In this document: piece after piece, positions 34,433 to 42,001 of the stretch | Numbering within the stretch: the first letter of the stretch is position 1 | How the letters are laid out: every line of letters begins with the position of its first letter | Assembly: GCA_040882555.1 (NCBI GenBank) | Contig: JBBEBC010000025.1 | Coordinates: 1-42,001 of the forward strand | Source of the DNA: M30B66 sp040882555 | Lineage (GTDB): Bacteria; Bacteroidota; Bacteroidia; M30B66 | Reading direction: 5' to 3' | DNA length: 42,001 nt | Program-made: the position numbers and the translations under genes | The notes under the pieces: model-generated | The model's database searches: none | What the model saw: the letters and a program-made list of their open reading frames with translations, nothing else | What the model was told of the DNA's origin: nothing

Positions 34433-35200
34433 ATGATAATTGTTTTACGACGAATCCTCTTGTTTTCATTCATTTTAAGTGCTTCCCTGCAAGTAGAAGC
34501 TCAGGTGAATGTTCGCGATTCATTGTTAAGTTTTACTATGTTTCAGGTGAATGTGGGTTTAAACTTCCCGCTTAATGATTTGAAAGATCGTTTTACGAAT
34601 TTTGGAAATTTAGGTGGTCAAGTAAGCAGAAAAACTAAAGCAGGATGGATTTTCGGAGGTTCGGGTAACTTTCTCTTTGGCGATGGGGTGAAGGAAACTT
34701 CCATGATTGATGCCATAACCGTTGGAGAAGCTTTTATTATTAGCTCGGGTGGAACACTTTCCGATATACGTTACTCTTTAAGAGGTTTCTCAGCACAACT
34801 TCATGTTGGAAAGATGTTTCCCGTTTGGGGGCCAAACAAGAACTGTGGATTATTTGCATTGCTTTCAGGTGGAATGATGCAACATAAAATCCGCTTCGAT
34901 ACAGATAGAAACACCAATGCGCCTTCGTTAACTAAAGAATACAAAAAAGGATACGACCGTTTAAGCAACGGATTGCTTATTTCACCTTCGGTGGGATATC
35001 AGTATTTGGGAAATAACACTACCATCAACTTTTTTATTCAAGTAGAATATGCTTACGCAAGTACCCAAAATAGGAGGTCTTATAATTTCGACACCGGCTT
35101 GCCCGATACTCGGCAAAGGGATGATTCTTACTTTAATGTTAAGATAGGCTGGTCTTTGCCGATTTATAAAAAAGCATCATCAGATTTCTACTACTTTTAA
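34433..35200 (+). CDS. Outer-membrane beta-barrel protein of unknown function
   Basis: A 255-residue protein with a signal peptide (MIIVLRRILLFSFILSASL, cleaved after VEAQ). The mature part alternates short amphipathic strands (FQVNVGLNFPL, FSAQLHVGKMFPVWG, SPSVGYQYLGNNTTINFFIQ, FNVKIGWSLPIY) and ends SDFYYF, with the terminal Phe usual for barrels. I place the start at 34433 because the promoter box ends four bases before it and the signal peptide begins there; a longer frame is spurious. It sits one base before waaA, so they are co-transcribed. Function is unknown; the neighbourhood suggests lipopolysaccharide-related envelope biogenesis. Confidence 0.8.
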   Translation: MIIVLRRILLFSFILSASLQVEAQVNVRDSLLSFTMFQVNVGLNFPLNDLKDRFTNFGNLGGQVSRKTKAGWIFGGSGNFLFGDGVKETSMIDAITVGEAFIISSGGTLSDIRYSLRGFSAQLHVGKMFPVWGPNKNCGLFALLSGGMMQHKIRFDTDRNTNAPSLTKEYKKGYDRLSNGLLISPSVGYQYLGNNTTINFFIQVEYAYASTQNRRSYNFDTGLPDTRQRDDSYFNVKIGWSLPIYKKASSDFYYF

Positions 35201-35201
35201 A

Positions 35202-36425
35202 ATGTGGGGATTATACTACGGTGCCATCTATATGTATGTCCTGCTTGTTCGCTTGTCGGCCATAAAATCACCTAAAGCTCGCCTCTGGCTTAAGGGTAGG
35301 GAAAACCAATTTGAGAAGATAAAACTTGCACTTCCTCAAAATCCGAAAAGGATTTGGATGCATTGTGCCTCATTGGGAGAATTTGAGCAAGGCCGACCAA
35401 TCTTAGAGAAATTAAGAACCGATTACCCTGAATATGCGCTTATTGTGAGCTTTTTCTCACCTTCAGGATATGAGATTCGTAAAAATTACAAAGGAGCCGA
35501 CTCAGTTATTTACTTGCCCGAAGACCTCCCTGGAAACGCGAAAAAGTTTTTGGACGAATTAAATCCCTCTTTAGCCATTTTTGTGAAATACGAGTTTTGG
35601 GCGGGTTATCTGAATGAACTAAAGAAAAGAGAAATTCCTGCAATTTTAATTTCTGCAAGGTTTAGGAAAAAGCAGTTTTTGTTTTCGCCTTTCGGCGGAT
35701 GGGTTCGCAATAAATTGAAAGCATTCGATACAATTCATGTTCAAGATGTTTTATCAAATGAATTACTAGCAAATGCTGGCTTTCAAAATCTTAAAATAAG
35801 TGGAGATACCCGTTACGACAGGGTGTATGCAAATGCTCAAACGCCGGAAGCAATTTATCAGATCACGGATTGGTTAAAAGACAGGAGAGTTTTGGTTGCA
35901 GGAAGCACTTGGGCTGATGATGAAGCTGTAATTCTACCTTGGAATTTTAATAACCTAGCCTTAATAATTGCTCCACATGAAATTGATGAAGCGCATATCA
36001 AATCGATTGAAGACAGATGTGGTGCTAAAAGTTTACGCTATACCAAACTCAAAAACCATCAACAAGAAGACTCTGATGTTTTAATTCTTGATACAATTGG
36101 CATCTTAATGTCTGTTTACAAAGCTGGAAACATAGCTTATGTTGGAGGAGCATTCCACAAACTATTACATAATATTTTAGAACCTGCTGCCATGGGATTA
36201 CCAGTCATATTTGGTCCTTTCACAGAAAAATTTCCTGAAGCTGAAGCATTGATGAATGCAGGTGGTGGCTTTAAAATTCATTCAAGACTAGAATTTGAAC
36301 AAGCTTTGAGAGTTGTAGAGCAAAATGATTCATCAGGGCGACAAAGCCTAGAATTTGTCTGTTCCCAAACTGGTGCAACTACAATAATAATGGAAGATAT
36401 TCGTAAGTTGCTTAAGGAAAAATGA
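35202..36425 (+). CDS. waaA: 3-deoxy-D-manno-octulosonic acid (Kdo) transferase
   Basis: Transfers Kdo from CMP-Kdo to lipid A precursor at the inner face of the inner membrane. The 407 residues begin with a membrane-anchoring helix (YYGAIYMYVLLVRLSAI), then the catalytic region MHCASLGEFEQGRPILEKL with Glu60, and GSTWADDE and YVGGAFHKLLHNILEPAAMG in the C-terminal donor domain. The start follows the outer-membrane protein stop by one base and the end overlaps the next barrel gene by four bases (ATGA), so three envelope genes are coupled. The number of Kdo units added cannot be told. Confidence 0.94.
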   Translation: MWGLYYGAIYMYVLLVRLSAIKSPKARLWLKGRENQFEKIKLALPQNPKRIWMHCASLGEFEQGRPILEKLRTDYPEYALIVSFFSPSGYEIRKNYKGADSVIYLPEDLPGNAKKFLDELNPSLAIFVKYEFWAGYLNELKKREIPAILISARFRKKQFLFSPFGGWVRNKLKAFDTIHVQDVLSNELLANAGFQNLKISGDTRYDRVYANAQTPEAIYQITDWLKDRRVLVAGSTWADDEAVILPWNFNNLALIIAPHEIDEAHIKSIEDRCGAKSLRYTKLKNHQQEDSDVLILDTIGILMSVYKAGNIAYVGGAFHKLLHNILEPAAMGLPVIFGPFTEKFPEAEALMNAGGGFKIHSRLEFEQALRVVEQNDSSGRQSLEFVCSQTGATTIIMEDIRKLLKEK

Positions 36426-37144
36426 GAATCTTCTTACAGTTAATTATCATATGCATGTGCTTTTCGTGCTTCAATAAAATTGAAGCACAGGAGCGCGTAA
36501 TAACCGTTGGAGTTCAGATTAAGCCCTTGTTCTCGTCTAAATTCTTCGGCACAGGACCACAATCTTTAATTGATAGTGGATTTACCTATACCATTCGCCC
36601 AGCTTCCGGTTATGCATTTGGCATGGTGGTTAGAAGAGGCTTCACACCTACCCTTTCGTTAGAATTTGGCTTAAATTACATTGTTAGAAATTATGAAGTT
36701 GGTGCATCTGATGGAGTAGTAAGCAACTCAGAAAGAATGAGAATTGTAGGGTATGAAATCCCATTTAGTCAACTAATATTCATTCGTTTATCTGAAAAAA
36801 TTTACATGAATGCCTCAGCTGGGCTTTGCCTAAATATGTTTCCATCTGATGTATATGAAGAAAGTGATAATTTTCTAGCTTTCGCTGGAAGGAATAATAT
36901 TTTTCTTCCCAGTTTACTGGCAAACCTAGGCTTTGAATACAGAACGAAAGACAAAGGCTATTTTTATTTGGGCGCTTCTTTAAACAGGCCGTTCCAGCCA
37001 TTTTATGGATATTCTATTGATTACATCAGGAATAATGTCATTTTAAACTCAGCTCTCACTCAGTTAAATGGCACTTATCTTAGTGTTGATTTAAAGTACT
37101 TCTTCCACGAAGATCCCGAAAAAAGGAAAAAAGGAAAAAAATAA
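36422..37144 (+). CDS. Outer-membrane beta-barrel protein with basic tail
   Basis: A 240-residue protein with a signal peptide (MRIFLQLIIICMCFSCFNKI, then EAQ). The mature part has strands of a small porin-like barrel (FGMVVRRGFTPTLSLEFGL, YLSVDLKYFF) and ends in a lysine-rich tail (PEKRKKGKK) that a barrel would place in the periplasm. I do not recognise a specific family; it resembles general outer-membrane beta-barrel proteins of Bacteroidota. It overlaps waaA by four bases, so its synthesis is coupled. A signal-peptide Cys could suggest a lipoprotein but the EAQ site fits signal peptidase I better. Confidence 0.8.
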   Translation: MRIFLQLIIICMCFSCFNKIEAQERVITVGVQIKPLFSSKFFGTGPQSLIDSGFTYTIRPASGYAFGMVVRRGFTPTLSLEFGLNYIVRNYEVGASDGVVSNSERMRIVGYEIPFSQLIFIRLSEKIYMNASAGLCLNMFPSDVYEESDNFLAFAGRNNIFLPSLLANLGFEYRTKDKGYFYLGASLNRPFQPFYGYSIDYIRNNVILNSALTQLNGTYLSVDLKYFFHEDPEKRKKGKK

Positions 37145-37218
37145 GGATCTATTTAAAATGTTACCCAATAGCTTGAAACAATCTCCATTAGAAGCTGTTT
37201 TAGACTTTATTATTGAAC

Positions 37219-37860
37219 ATGATGGAACAGAAGGAAATTATATATGTGTATGATGCACACTGCGGCTGATGTTATGGCTTTAGTGATGTTATTAAGAATT
37301 TTGAATCAGCCCATTCAAGTGATTACACATTTAGGGTTATAAGTGGAGGGCTAGTTTTAGGCGACAGAATTGGCGCTATTGGTGCAAAAGCAGATTATAT
37401 TTTGAATGCTATACCTCAGCTAGAGAAAACAAGCGGAATGAAAGTTGGGCAGCCATTTATTGATGTTTTAAAAGCAGGCACACAAATTCAAAACTCCTTA
37501 ATACCAGCAATTGCATTATGTGTATTTAAAGAAATGCTGCCTGGAAAAGATGTTATGATTGCTCACCGAATTCAATCAGCTCAATTTGTTCATGGGCTTG
37601 ATCTACATTTAGAAGAAACCTATAAAATTCTCTGCAAGGAATGGGGTATTTCTTTCGATGATTTTAGCAGTAGATTTCATTCTGAAGAGTACAAAACCAA
37701 GGCAGAAGAAGAATTTGAAATGGCTTCAGTTTGGGGAATAAGAGGCTTTCCGGCGGTTATATTAAATAGAGGAGATATGCTACTTGCCATTAGCAACGGG
37801 TATACTGATTTAACTAGCCTGGAAGATAATTTTTCAAGAGCTGAAAAATATACTACATAA
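37219..37860 (+). pseudogene. DsbA/FrnE-like thiol oxidoreductase with in-frame TGA inside its CxxC motif
   Basis: From ATG 37219 (or 37222) the frame reads MMEQKEIIYVYDAHCG, then TGA at 37267-37269, then CYGFSDVIKNFESA and on to 37860, in one frame with no other stop. FrnE-like DsbA proteins have CxWC here (HCGWCYGF), so TGA replaces the expected TGG tryptophan codon by one base. The rest is a normal family member: VISGGLVLGD, a helical insert, and WGIRGFPAVILNRGD with the cis-proline loop. Total about 213 codons, the usual length. TGA is a normal stop in this genome. Options are a fresh nonsense mutation, a sequence error, or stop readthrough. Selenocysteine is unlikely because both cysteines are intact. 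There are 74 bases without a gene before it. Confidence 0.8.
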
Positions 37861-37864
37861 TTCG

Positions 37865-40105
37865 CTAATCTTTAACCCACTTTGAAACACCAAATGAAGT
37901 TTTTCCATTATAAACTTCTATAAAATAGAGGCCCGAAACTAAAGAACTAACCTGAACTGTAATAAAATTTGAGTTCTGTGAGCTTAGCATAACCACTCTG
38001 CCCGACAAGTCAGTTATTTTAACTTGAGTATTTGCCTTGTTCGAGGCTAAGAAATTATCAAGTTGAATATTCAAAACATCTTTGCCAGGATTTGGAAATA
38101 CATTGTAGTAAATTACTTCAGTTTCTTCAAGGCCAACCAATGGTTCGACCGTATATGAATATGTATTAGTAATTATGGGGTCATTAAAGTCAAAGTAAAT
38201 AGATGCTGAATTATTAATTATGTATGATTCAGGGTTATCTGCTTTTTGAATAATATTGAATTCGACAAAACCTTGGCTGGCTTCAACATTAGTTGCACTA
38301 TCTATCAGAGCGATAGGATCAAAAATAAAAATGAGTTCATTTGAATGCCTTTCATGTCGAAATGGATGACTTGACATGCCAAGCACCACTGATGATTCAT
38401 CAAGAAAACCAGGTAATGTGTCTCTAATTACAACCTTGTAAGCAGTATCATTGCCAGTATTTTGAAAACGGATACGGTATTTCAATCGGTCGTTTTTAGA
38501 AATAAGATGTTCAGCACCTTCGCCAGCTGGAAATCCAGTTTTATCATTTGGATCATAGCTATTTCGCACCAAATCGCACACAGTGCTACCCTCTGATAGC
38601 TGAGGAAACATCAAATTATCAACATAATAGAACTCATTTAATTGACCTTCATCACAAGTCAAGGATGCTATATATTGATTATTTAACTCTCTGTTGATGT
38701 ATAATGTCGAATAAGTTAAATCAACATTCTCATACGTTATTTCTTCTCCCGGTAAAAGATTAAGTTGTTCATTCAATAGGATTAATCCATTAGACCTAAG
38801 CTGGATATTACTTGCTTCAGAAACTTCAGATTCACCAATATTTATTACCGTAATGTTGCGATTAGATGATTGAAAATCACAATTATCGATAATCTTCAAA
38901 GATGCAGATTCAGGCGAAGGCCCGCAGTTAGAAGGATTTTCTAGCCAAGCGGTGACACAAGCCTCAAATTGTGGAGGTGTTTCGCAATCAACTGAATCCT
39001 GAATTGTAAATTGAAATTGCGAAAAAGCAGGGATAGAAGGAATAGAAAACTGAAATGAATGAGGGTCGAAATAAGTTAAGTTTGGCGAATTACTAATTGG
39101 AAATAAATAGGAGGGATAATTAACGAATAAAGCAGTAGGCTCGGAAGTTTGACTACCAATATTAGAAATTGTGAAAAGCCTAGTATTAACGAGACAATTT
39201 CGCATAAAAGCATTACTGTGATTCACTTGTAATTGATAACAATCAAGCAAGGCATTAGCTGCTAATTCAACCCCAACAATATTTTGTGCAGTTGAAGATT
39301 CTGGAATTATTGAAGGAACTGGAGCACAAAGCTGATCAAAGAATGGTGTAGTAGGTATTAGGCCGATTACTACATCCCCTAAATTCAAAGGGTAAATCAA
39401 ATTAAAAATACCCTCTTCATTGGTATACGTATCATATTGTGAGGTATTATTATTACCTATAATACCTACCTTTGCACGAGGTATTCTGATTTCGTTTTGA
39501 TCTTCTTCACAATTGCTACTGCTATCTAAAAAAACTTTACCTGTGATAGAATTGCAACTACCAACTAAACAAGTATTTGTTGGTCCGAATTGAATATTAA
39601 ATCCGCCTCCTGTAAATCCTGTAAAATTGGTCACACACAACATGAGTCTATCTCCAGCTTCAACTTCAATACCTTCTTCATCCTGAATATTTAGTCCGTC
39701 ATTAGGACCAGTAGCTCCAGTTGGAAAAGTACTACCTGAAAAGCTACAAGAAATAGCTAACTGAGCATCCCAAAAAATTTCACTGCAATTTGCATTAGTT
39801 AAATCAAAAATGATAAAATCGTAATCTTCAGATCCTGATGGAACTATTGAGAACGCAAGTCGACCTGAACTAATTATTGGAATTTCCATCCAAGTTGAAT
39901 TTCTCTCTCCTGAGCCTAAACAGCTTTCATTTGAATTTATCTCATCAGGAACAAGTCCTTCCCCAATACTACCCATAATAGGAACTTGAACATTTTGGCA
40001 AAAAGGCATCGCTGTTATACAATCTGAATGATTAGAAACCTGAGATTTTAAACAGAAAGTAGACAAAAGCAAGAATAACACAAACAACTTTTTTATAGCT
40101 ATCAT
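37865..40105 (-). CDS. Large secreted T9SS cargo protein with DUF7619-like and type A sorting domains
   Basis: A 746-residue protein with a signal peptide (MIAIKKLFVLFLLLSTFCLKSQ). Residues about 25-185 are a Cys-containing adhesin-type domain common in Bacteroidota (NHSDCITAMPFCQNVQ). About 188-280 resembles a carboxypeptidase-regulatory-like beta domain (CNSITGKVFLDSSSN). About 515-660 is a DUF7619-type region ending NNSASIYFDFNDPIITN, and the last 80 residues form a T9SS type A sorting domain (YYNVFPNPGKDVLNIQLDNF, LVSGLYFIEVYNGK). It is exported by the system that uses PorQ. Its role is unknown; surface adhesion or matrix are common for such proteins. It ends four bases from the convergent DsbA-like gene. 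Confidence 0.85.
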   Translation of the reverse strand: MIAIKKLFVLFLLLSTFCLKSQVSNHSDCITAMPFCQNVQVPIMGSIGEGLVPDEINSNESCLGSGERNSTWMEIPIISSGRLAFSIVPSGSEDYDFIIFDLTNANCSEIFWDAQLAISCSFSGSTFPTGATGPNDGLNIQDEEGIEVEAGDRLMLCVTNFTGFTGGGFNIQFGPTNTCLVGSCNSITGKVFLDSSSNCEEDQNEIRIPRAKVGIIGNNNTSQYDTYTNEEGIFNLIYPLNLGDVVIGLIPTTPFFDQLCAPVPSIIPESSTAQNIVGVELAANALLDCYQLQVNHSNAFMRNCLVNTRLFTISNIGSQTSEPTALFVNYPSYLFPISNSPNLTYFDPHSFQFSIPSIPAFSQFQFTIQDSVDCETPPQFEACVTAWLENPSNCGPSPESASLKIIDNCDFQSSNRNITVINIGESEVSEASNIQLRSNGLILLNEQLNLLPGEEITYENVDLTYSTLYINRELNNQYIASLTCDEGQLNEFYYVDNLMFPQLSEGSTVCDLVRNSYDPNDKTGFPAGEGAEHLISKNDRLKYRIRFQNTGNDTAYKVVIRDTLPGFLDESSVVLGMSSHPFRHERHSNELIFIFDPIALIDSATNVEASQGFVEFNIIQKADNPESYIINNSASIYFDFNDPIITNTYSYTVEPLVGLEETEVIYYNVFPNPGKDVLNIQLDNFLASNKANTQVKITDLSGRVVMLSSQNSNFITVQVSSLVSGLYFIEVYNGKTSFGVSKWVKD

Positions 40106-40177
40106 AACTTATACTAATGAGCTATAAAACTAAAATTATTTATTGAGTTGAGGCTTAAAGATTCTTTATTTTTATTA

Positions 40178-40205
40178 TTGAATTTCAAATTATTTTCTAC
40201 TTTTG
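40178..40205 (+). promoter_or_regulatory. Promoter of tRNA-Leu
   Basis: TTG at 40178-40180, 17-base spacer, TACTTTTG at 40198-40205 (exact TAnnTTTG). It ends ten bases before the mature tRNA, so the 5' precursor extension is only a few bases. Confidence 0.65.
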
Positions 40206-40215
40206 CCGTCCCAGC

Positions 40216-40299
40216 GCCCGGGTGGTGGAACTGGTAGACACGCAGGACTTAAAATCCTGTGACCTCACGGTCGTGCGGGTTCGATTCCCGCCCCGGGTA
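40216..40299 (+). tRNA. tRNA-Leu (anticodon TAA)
   Basis: The 84-base sequence folds as a tRNA: acceptor GCCCGGG pairs with CCCGGGT, the D-arm contains TGGTAGAC, the anticodon loop in GGACTTAAAATCC reads TAA, there is a long variable arm (GACCTCACGGTC) typical of leucine tRNAs, and the T-arm has GTTCGATTC. The A at 40299 is the discriminator base and CCA is not encoded, so the CCA-adding enzyme is needed. The sequence is close to leucine tRNAs of other bacteria. Confidence 0.95.
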
Positions 40300-40300
40300 C

Positions 40301-40353
40301 AAATCAGAGTGAAAATCAAAGCGCAAGCAATGATTTACACTCTGATTTTTTTT
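40301..40353 (+). terminator. Terminator after tRNA-Leu
   Basis: Arms AAATCAGAGTG (40301-40311) and CACTCTGATTT (40338-40348) form 11 perfect pairs; an inner AAATCA/TGATTT (40313-40318, 40331-40336) extends the hairpin. Eight T at 40346-40353 complete a strong rho-independent terminator. Confidence 0.88.
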
Positions 40354-40420
40354 ACACCTCTTTGATCACTATAAAAAGGGTATCGCTAGGATATACTATT
40401 TCCTCAAATCCTCACAAGCC

Positions 40421-40891
40421 TCAACAACATCCGCCTCCAGGAGTGCAGGCAGCTTGCTCAATGACTAGCTCTTTCAAATTTACTTTTAACTTTTCTGGCG
40501 GAATCCCACAGTTATCTTTTGCTAAGCAGTCCGTCTGTTTTGAAGTCAAAAGAAAAACGCCATCCTGAAAGTCTAAGCCATATTTCCCGATTGTTTCTGA
40601 CTGAAATTCAACTTCTATTTCATTATCGCCCAAGTTCAAAGTCTTCTCAGAAAGATTGATGATCGAACTCAACTTATTGGTGCTTAATCTGTGGTCATAG
40701 TCATTGGCTGTCCACAATTGGAAATTTATTACTTCCTCTTTGCGAACTGTTCCGCCACAATCAATAAAGTGTTTCTCAATTTTACCAACTTCGGTAACGT
40801 GAAAATGCTCAGGGACAGACTTGCCATCAGGAAGTACAAATTTCACCTGATCAAGGTCCTTAAGAAATGTTTTTAAATGTGATAGTTTCAT
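40421..40891 (-). CDS. DUF6428-like protein next to arsR
   Basis: A 156-residue cytoplasmic protein that I take as a DUF6428 member, a family found beside arsR in Bacteroidota. Conserved-looking blocks are FVLPDGKSVPEHFHVTEVG, FIDCGGTVRKEEVINFQLW and DHRLSTNKL. It ends with the Cys-rich tail ACTPGGGCC, which could bind a metal(loid), and has further Cys in TDCLAKDNCG. It follows arsR by 17 bases with no promoter, so the two form an operon. No arsenite pump or arsenate reductase is downstream within the window. Function unknown; arsenic response is inference. Confidence 0.82.
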   Translation of the reverse strand: MKLSHLKTFLKDLDQVKFVLPDGKSVPEHFHVTEVGKIEKHFIDCGGTVRKEEVINFQLWTANDYDHRLSTNKLSSIINLSEKTLNLGDNEIEVEFQSETIGKYGLDFQDGVFLLTSKQTDCLAKDNCGIPPEKLKVNLKELVIEQAACTPGGGCC

Positions 40892-40908
40892 AATATTTAG
40901 ATTTTAAA

Positions 40909-41241
40909 TTAGCAACACGCGCTGTTAGTCTTTTGCAATTTATTGGTCATGCCTTCAAAGTAATCTTTCAACTCAGTAAGAACCTTCATGTCAATACAAT
41001 AGCAGATTGTATTTCCTTCTACCGACCCTTTGATCAGACCAGCGTTTTTCAATTCCTTGAGATGTTGAGAAACAGTAGGCTGAGCAAGTGGTAATACATT
41101 CACCAAGTCGCCGCAAATACAAGCATTTACCTTCATAAGATGCTCTACAATTGCCACTCTTGCGGGATGACCTAATGCTTTAATGATAGTAGCAATTCTA
41201 TTTTGATCTTCCGTGAAGTTCTCTGTATTTGTTACACCCAT
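40909..41241 (-). CDS. arsR: ArsR-family metalloregulator
   Basis: A 110-residue winged-helix repressor. The helix-turn-helix is PLAQPTVSQHLKELKNAGLI, with GHPARVAIVEHLMK before it; Cys residues in NACICGD and ICYC could bind arsenite, and the C-terminus is SACC. ArsR represses its own operon and leaves DNA when it binds As(III) or similar. Its promoter is directly overlapped by a 16-bp palindrome (41252-41267), the probable operator. The start lies four bases after the -7 box. The downstream gene is the DUF6428-like protein, read from the same promoter. Confidence 0.92.
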   Translation of the reverse strand: MGVTNTENFTEDQNRIATIIKALGHPARVAIVEHLMKVNACICGDLVNVLPLAQPTVSQHLKELKNAGLIKGSVEGNTICYCIDMKVLTELKDYFEGMTNKLQKTNSACC

Positions 41242-41245
41242 AACT

Positions 41246-41277
41246 CAAATTTAATATTGCAATATTACGATAAACAA
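41246..41277 (-). promoter_or_regulatory. arsR promoter, leaderless
   Basis: TTG (41277-41275), 21-base spacer, TAAATTTG (41253-41246) on the minus strand: exact elements. The box ends four bases before the ATG at 41241. Confidence 0.72.
41252..41267. promoter_or_regulatory. 16-bp perfect palindrome, probable ArsR operator
   Basis: TAATATTGCAATATTA is a perfect palindrome that lies in the spacer of the arsR promoter and touches its -7 box. ArsR/SmtB repressors commonly bind such A/T-rich dyads, so a repressor here would block RNA polymerase directly. Confidence 0.65.
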
Positions 41278-41439
41278 ATGAGAGATTTGGATTTATTTTC
41301 ATAGCCCCCGCAAATAAATTAGTCAAAGTAAATATCGCCTATTGTTTTCAAAAGAAATTCTACCGTTTCAAAAGATACCTTAACGAGTATAATTAAATCC
41401 AAAACTGATAGATCCCAATTGCCGCTAATCCTACCCTTT

Positions 41440-42000
41440 TTATTTTAATTTCAAGACAGTGCACGAATTATTCTCAAATACCTGCTCATAATGCATATCA
41501 ATATGTTGAATCATTTTCAATTCACATGTATCCACAACATCGCTAACATGACCAAATACAAGAACGTATGGCACTTGCTTTATGGAGTTACTCGGATTTG
41601 AAACCCACTTAAAGCAATTAAAAGAACCTGAATTAGCCTGCCCAACTTTCAAAAAAGGTACAGTTGACACATCCCACTTTAGTGGAAAATAATCCATCTC
41701 TGCTTCATAATTATCAAGTACTACTTTATCACTCCCTGCAAATGCATAGCTGCCAGCATGTCGCATTAACCAATTGGTTTCAATTTGATAAAACAAAACC
41801 CAATTACCTTTTTCCACAAAACCTCCAGCTTCTCTTAAGTCGTAAATTTTACTACTCATTTCATTCATTTTGAAGTTTTGCATTGCACGCATGTTAGCAC
41901 AGCAAATCAATAATACGAGAACACTAACAACCTTAAAAGTTAATGAATACTTAAATGTCGCAAGAAATAAAAAGAAAAATAAAAAGGAAAAATAAACCAT
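41440..42000 (-). CDS. Membrane protein fragment, probably the C-terminal part of a multi-span protein
   Basis: The open frame ends at TAA-type stop 41440 and reaches the right edge. It starts with two hydrophobic segments (about residues 3-17 and 20-36, FKVVSVLVLLICCANM) and then a soluble part of about 145 residues (ETNWLMRHAGSYAF, WVSNPSNSIKQVPYVLVFG) with several Cys. This layout, membrane helices followed by an extracytoplasmic tail, is like the end of a GT-C-type glycosyltransferase or similar polytopic protein, but I do not recognise the family. An ATG at 42000 exists, yet the real start is probably beyond the window. The 198 bases between it and arsR hold only the arsR promoter and operator. 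Confidence 0.6.
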   Translation of the reverse strand: MVYFSFLFFFLFLATFKYSLTFKVVSVLVLLICCANMRAMQNFKMNEMSSKIYDLREAGGFVEKGNWVLFYQIETNWLMRHAGSYAFAGSDKVVLDNYEAEMDYFPLKWDVSTVPFLKVGQANSGSFNCFKWVSNPSNSIKQVPYVLVFGHVSDVVDTCELKMIQHIDMHYEQVFENNSCTVLKLK

Positions 42001-42001
42001 T

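Noticed and set aside
37158..37253. Short 31-codon frame starting MLPNSLKQSP before the DsbA-like gene
   Set aside because: No motif or homology that I can recognise, and it overlaps the DsbA-like frame in another frame.
37267..37269. Selenocysteine at the TGA in the DsbA-like gene
   Set aside because: Both CxxC cysteines are present and the missing residue is a tryptophan; no obvious stem-loop follows the TGA.
40362..40568. 68-residue plus-strand frame
   Set aside because: It is antisense to the end of the DUF6428-like gene and its proline stretch comes from the complement of the Gly/Cys tail.
1..42001. Insertion sequence, prophage or CRISPR array
   Set aside because: No transposase, integrase, terminal repeats or spaced direct repeats were seen.

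Overview
The window looks like chromosomal DNA from a member of the Bacteroidota, most likely a flavobacteria-like lineage. The evidence is a type IX secretion (T9SS) gene, porQ, two proteins that look like T9SS cargo, a near absence of Shine-Dalgarno sequences, and repeated promoter -7 boxes of the Bacteroidota form TAnnTTTG. The sequence is AT-rich, the standard code is used (TGA is a normal stop), and genes are packed with 1-4 base overlaps. No insertion sequence, prophage or CRISPR array was seen.

Left part (1-23 kb) is housekeeping. In order: a SurA-type peptidyl-prolyl isomerase cut by the window edge, an unknown membrane protein, guaB, an ammonium transporter, a paired M16 peptidase operon (one active, one degenerate subunit), dapD, a GT9 glycosyltransferase, then a run for tRNA maturation (CCA-adding enzyme family, an acidic pRiA4b-type protein, miaA). 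A Ric-like di-iron protein, RNase Z, a T9SS cargo protein, a STAS protein, pyrR-pyrB, rpsA, an orphan histidine kinase, ispH and the porQ-cmk pair follow, then fabD.

Middle part (24.1-34.3 kb) is a nine-gene, tightly coupled minus-strand operon that makes nucleotide sugars for surface polysaccharide. It holds a WbpE/WlbC-type aminotransferase, UDP-glucose dehydrogenase, UDP-xylose synthase, WlbB, WlbA, a WbpO/TviB-type dehydrogenase, a single-frame GalE-RfbB fusion, a WbpP/TviC epimerase and a CpsB-type phosphatase. Together these can supply UDP-GlcA, UDP-xylose, N-acetylhexosaminuronic acids, a 2,3-diacetamido-uronic acid, UDP-galactose and dTDP-4-keto-6-deoxyglucose. No glycosyltransferase, flippase or polymerase lies inside it.

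Right part (34.4-42 kb): a plus-strand operon of outer-membrane protein, Kdo transferase (waaA) and a second barrel; a DsbA/FrnE-like gene with an in-frame TGA exactly inside its CxxC active site; a large T9SS cargo protein; tRNA-Leu(TAA) with its own promoter and terminator; an arsR-DUF6428 pair whose promoter holds a perfect 16-bp palindrome; and the C-terminal part of a membrane protein at the edge.

The points most worth following are the TGA in the CxxC motif, promoter boxes that sit only 4-5 bases before start codons (predicted leaderless mRNAs), the GalE-RfbB fusion, and a terminator-like hairpin in the rpsA leader. All family assignments come from reading the sequence without database searches.
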